Below are positions 5,477 through 6,561 of a DNA stretch of 6,561 bases, in pieces. Origin of the DNA: an uncultured Holophagaceae bacterium. Lineage in GTDB: Bacteria; Acidobacteriota; Holophagae; Holophagales; Holophagaceae. The DNA is taken from positions 1-6,561 of the forward strand of contig CAIYNT010000262.1 of NCBI GenBank assembly GCA_903927605.1, in the 5' to 3' direction. The notes below the pieces were generated by a model, which worked only from the letters and a program-made list of their open reading frames with translations, had not been told where the DNA came from and ran no database searches. Within the stretch, counting starts at the first letter, position 1; the number at the start of each line of letters is the position of its first letter. A program made the translations under genes and the position numbers.

Positions 5477-5758
5477 ATGGCGAAGAGCGCCGGGAAGGTC
5501 ACGCTGGGGGGCAAAAGCGCAATCAACGTGACTTTGCGCCTTGACACTCCCCTAATGCTTCGGATCGAAGCCCACTTATACCAACAGATGTGCGCGAATA
5601 TCGTAGAGCGTGGCAGTCGCGCCGATTCCTCGATCAGCAATTTATTTCGGGCGGCCATCACCGAGTACCTCGACAAGTCGGAGGCCATGGCCGCCAGGTC
5701 GAAGCCGATCTCTTCGAGCCCAAGGGCTCTCAAGGCTCGGAAGTCGAAAGCCGAATAG
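5477..5758 (+). CDS. Ribbon-helix-helix-like small DNA-binding protein (93 aa)
   Basis: Residues 15-67 fit a ribbon-helix-helix pattern: a short beta strand 'INVTLRLD' (16-23), helix A 'TPLMLRIEAHLYQQM' (24-38), a turn, and helix B 'SISNLFRAAITEYLDK' (52-67), which matches the 'S.S...r.AI..YL' signature of CopG/MetJ-type helices. The linker between helices is longer than usual (about 13 residues). The tail 'RSKPISSSPRALKARKSKAE' is basic and disordered-looking, suited to DNA contact. Such proteins are usually autorepressors, plasmid copy-control factors or antitoxins. The 47-nt gap before it, containing a TAGACT hexamer near 5445 that could be a -10, suggests its own promoter. No toxin gene is adjacent on its strand. 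Confidence 0.62.
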   Translation: MAKSAGKVTLGGKSAINVTLRLDTPLMLRIEAHLYQQMCANIVERGSRADSSISNLFRAAITEYLDKSEAMAARSKPISSSPRALKARKSKAE

Positions 5759-5830
5759 AGAAGCATCCGTCGGAGGATAGGGCTACGCAGGGATGCGACC
5801 TGAGCGCCGAACGGACGCCGAAGCTGAACG

Positions 5831-5852
5831 GGGGCCAGGGAAACCTGGCCCC
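5831..5852. terminator. 9-bp hairpin with GAAA tetraloop after the RHH-like gene
   Basis: GGGGCCAGG (5831-5839) and CCTGGCCCC (5844-5852) pair perfectly around GAAA, a GNRA tetraloop on the + strand. It lies 72 nt after the RHH-like stop. The downstream sequence AACTCATTAG has no U-run, so termination efficiency is uncertain. It may act as a transcript-end stabiliser between the convergent 5477-5758 and 5977-6276 genes. Confidence 0.45.
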
Positions 5853-5924
5853 AACTCATTAGTGGTTCATTGGTTGCCGACTTCTGCCGATGCAGGGTTT
5901 GACCACCCAACCACCAGGGAGCAA

Positions 5925-5946
5925 CCCGCTCCGATCCCGGAGCGGG
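5925..5946. terminator. Second 9-bp hairpin in the convergent intergenic region
   Basis: CCCGCTCCG (5925-5933) and CGGAGCGGG (5938-5946) form a perfect 9-bp stem with loop ATCC. It sits just downstream of the minus-strand VapB stop and, with the GGGGC/GCCCC mini-hairpin at 5960-5972, could terminate transcripts from either side. No T-run on either strand, so the call is tentative. The rest of 5759-5924 holds no supported gene. Confidence 0.4.
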
Positions 5947-5959
5947 AGGACTACGAGGG

Positions 5960-5972
5960 GGGGCAGAGCCCC
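5960..5972. repeat. GGGGCAGAGCCCC mini-hairpin, copy 1
   Basis: A 13-base element, 5-bp stem and 3-nt loop, found again exactly at 6358-6370. On the + strand it is followed by the pyrimidine tract TTCTCTATTCCCCC. The two copies flank the VapB-like gene and may be a dispersed repeat or a terminator type common in this genome. Confidence 0.4.
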
Positions 5973-5976
5973 TTCT

Positions 5977-6276
5977 CTATTCCCCCACCACTTCGCGAAT
6001 CCTCTTCAGGACGGTCTCGGCACGTCGCCGCCGTTCCGAATCATCGAGACCCGACCATTTCTCGATGTTTCCAAGGGCACGCAATAGGCGGCGTTCTGCC
6101 TTGAAAGTGGCCTCGTCCTTTGTCAGGGGGGCAACCGGACAAAGTGTGATGGACCCTGGAGAGTGAGGGTCCGTAGAGAATTCCACCTCATGGACGGAAT
6201 CCGGGAATCTGAAACCAGGGGGGATCCGCACAGCTTGGGACCCACCCTGGATGAATATTTTCCCGATGTTCTTCAT
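5977..6276 (-). CDS. VapB/MazE-type (SpoVT-AbrB fold) antitoxin-like protein (99 aa)
   Basis: The N-terminus 'KIFIQGGSQAVRIPPGFRFP' (residues 6-25) is the hallmark swapped-hairpin barrel of VapB/MazE antitoxins ('..F..G.SQAVRLP..fRF'), which bind operator DNA as dimers and neutralise a toxin with the C-terminal tail. Residues 46-99 are charged and helical ('ATFKAERRLLRALGNIEKW', then an arginine-rich helix), longer than in the usual 70-80-aa VapB. ATG at 6276-6274 has AGAGGTGA (complement of 6283-6290) 6 nt upstream. A VapC (PIN) or MazF toxin gene should overlap or follow at once, but the sequence below 5977 on this strand has hairpins and no PIN motif. It therefore looks like an orphan antitoxin, perhaps a decayed pair or a regulator. 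The ATG overlaps the stop of the upstream open frame (ATGA). Confidence 0.72.
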   Translation of the reverse strand: MKNIGKIFIQGGSQAVRIPPGFRFPDSVHEVEFSTDPHSPGSITLCPVAPLTKDEATFKAERRLLRALGNIEKWSGLDDSERRRRAETVLKRIREVVGE

Positions 6277-6561
6277 GACTTGTCACCTCTCAGCTTTGGC
6301 CCCAAGGCGGATGAATAGCCGCCACGGGCGGCGTCCCGGGGAGGCCCCAGCGGGGCCGGGGCAGAGCCCCTATCCCTTGCGGACTCTCCGTGTCGCTGGA
6401 CGCGGTGACCGCCCTCTGAAGAAATCCAGGTCGTCAGGCGGCCACGGATGGCCCTTTGGACACTCTCTGGGTAGATGAAGTGGCGACGGATCATGCCGCA
6501 GTCTGGGTCGACCGATCGAAGCCGGGAAGGAAACACCCACTGCCAATGCCATTTCTTGCCG
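6273..6561 (-). pseudogene. intI: Fragment of an integron integrase (IntI-type tyrosine recombinase), entering from the right edge
   Basis: Reading leftward from the window edge, the first 39 residues (6560-6444) are GKKWHWQWVFPSRLRSVDP followed by DCGMIRRHFIYPESVQRAIR. This matches the segment characteristic of IntI proteins ('W.WQ..FPS..l..DP..G..RRHH.....lQRAvk'), the IntI-specific insertion and what follows it, in the catalytic half. After QRAIR the frame stays open but loses resemblance: the expected HTLRHSFATHLL box and the catalytic tyrosine near LGH...TMIYTH are absent in all minus-strand frames, so the enzyme is truncated and cannot recombine DNA. The open frame continues through the hairpin cluster and ends at TGA 6275-6273, overlapping the VapB ATG. 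The N-terminal part, if present, lies outside the window. In an intact integron its attI and cassettes would lie to the right. Confidence 0.65.
6318..6370. repeat. GC-rich hairpin cluster including mini-hairpin copy 2
   Basis: Three adjacent hairpins: GCCGCC-ACG-GGCGGC (6318-6332), GGCCCC-AGC-GGGGCC (6343-6357) and GGGGC-AGA-GCCCC (6358-6370), the last an exact copy of 5960-5972. They fall between the integrase fragment and the VapB-like gene, within the latter's presumed leader. Possible roles are a REP-like dispersed repeat, an RNA-level attenuator of vapB, or debris at a recombination junction. The symmetry is plain; the role is unknown. Confidence 0.45.

Noticed and set aside
5284..5910. 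Long minus-strand open frame (208 aa)
   Set aside because: It lies antisense to the 162-aa and RHH-like genes and across the hairpins, has no recognisable motif, and the + strand genes have better starts and context.
6370..6552. Minus-strand ATG frame of 60 aa with a CPKGHPW motif that recalls a zinc/HNH-type element
   Set aside because: The neighbouring frame over the same bases carries a clear IntI segment, and the second cysteine pair expected for a CxxGH...CxxC zinc motif is absent; this frame is a shadow.
1..6561. CRISPR array, tRNA, rRNA or known riboswitch
   Set aside because: No regularly spaced repeats, cloverleaf or conserved RNA core was seen on either strand.

Overview
The window is a mosaic of bacterial accessory DNA. 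No ribosomal, tRNA or housekeeping gene is present, so the host cannot be placed firmly. It is a moderately GC-rich bacterium using Shine-Dalgarno starts. The hybrid-kinase receiver remnant at the left edge has a wording reminiscent of Acidobacteriota (Holophaga/Geothrix-like) kinases, but that is a weak guess.

Left part (1-2610) is an integron gene-cassette array read on the + strand. After a decayed minus-strand hybrid histidine kinase remnant (111-314) comes the 3' end of a GNAT acetyltransferase gene, whose stop codon lies in the first core box of a 124-bp attC site (451-574). A complete cassette follows with a PaiB-type FMN-binding protein (584-1222), whose stop lies in the first box of a second 124-bp attC (1217-1340). 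The two attC sites align without gaps at 97 of 124 positions. A third cargo gene follows, a group II PLP-dependent amino-acid decarboxylase (1399-2610), with a perfect 16-bp palindrome in its leader. Its own downstream attC is not recognisable: only a GCTTAAT box-like sequence around the stop and a strong hairpin are seen.

Middle (2611-3893): an AT-rich spacer with a possible promoter leads into an IS1380-type transposase that keeps its first two catalytic aspartates but lost the C-terminal catalytic part. Its reading frame runs into an unrelated tail that ends in an ATGA overlap with the next small gene. This looks like an IS fused to an older operon gene.

Right part (3890-5758): five tightly packed small + strand genes (53 aa, 59 codons with an in-frame TGA, 87 aa, 143 aa, 162 aa), coupled by overlaps or gaps of at most 10 nt, and then a separate ribbon-helix-helix-like protein (5477-5758). 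Only the 143-aa protein (helix-turn-helix plus a cysteine cluster and a basic KRGRP patch) and the RHH-like protein can be given a likely biochemical role (DNA binding). The rest of the operon is unrecognised.

Right edge (5759-6561): a hairpin-rich convergent intergenic region, a minus-strand VapB/MazE-type antitoxin without a visible toxin partner, a dense GC-rich hairpin cluster, and at the edge a minus-strand fragment of an integron integrase (WQWVFPS...DP...RRH...QRAIR), which lacks the catalytic C-terminus. The attC array on the left and the IntI relic on the right indicate integron activity in this genome, but their relative orientation is not that of one intact integron.
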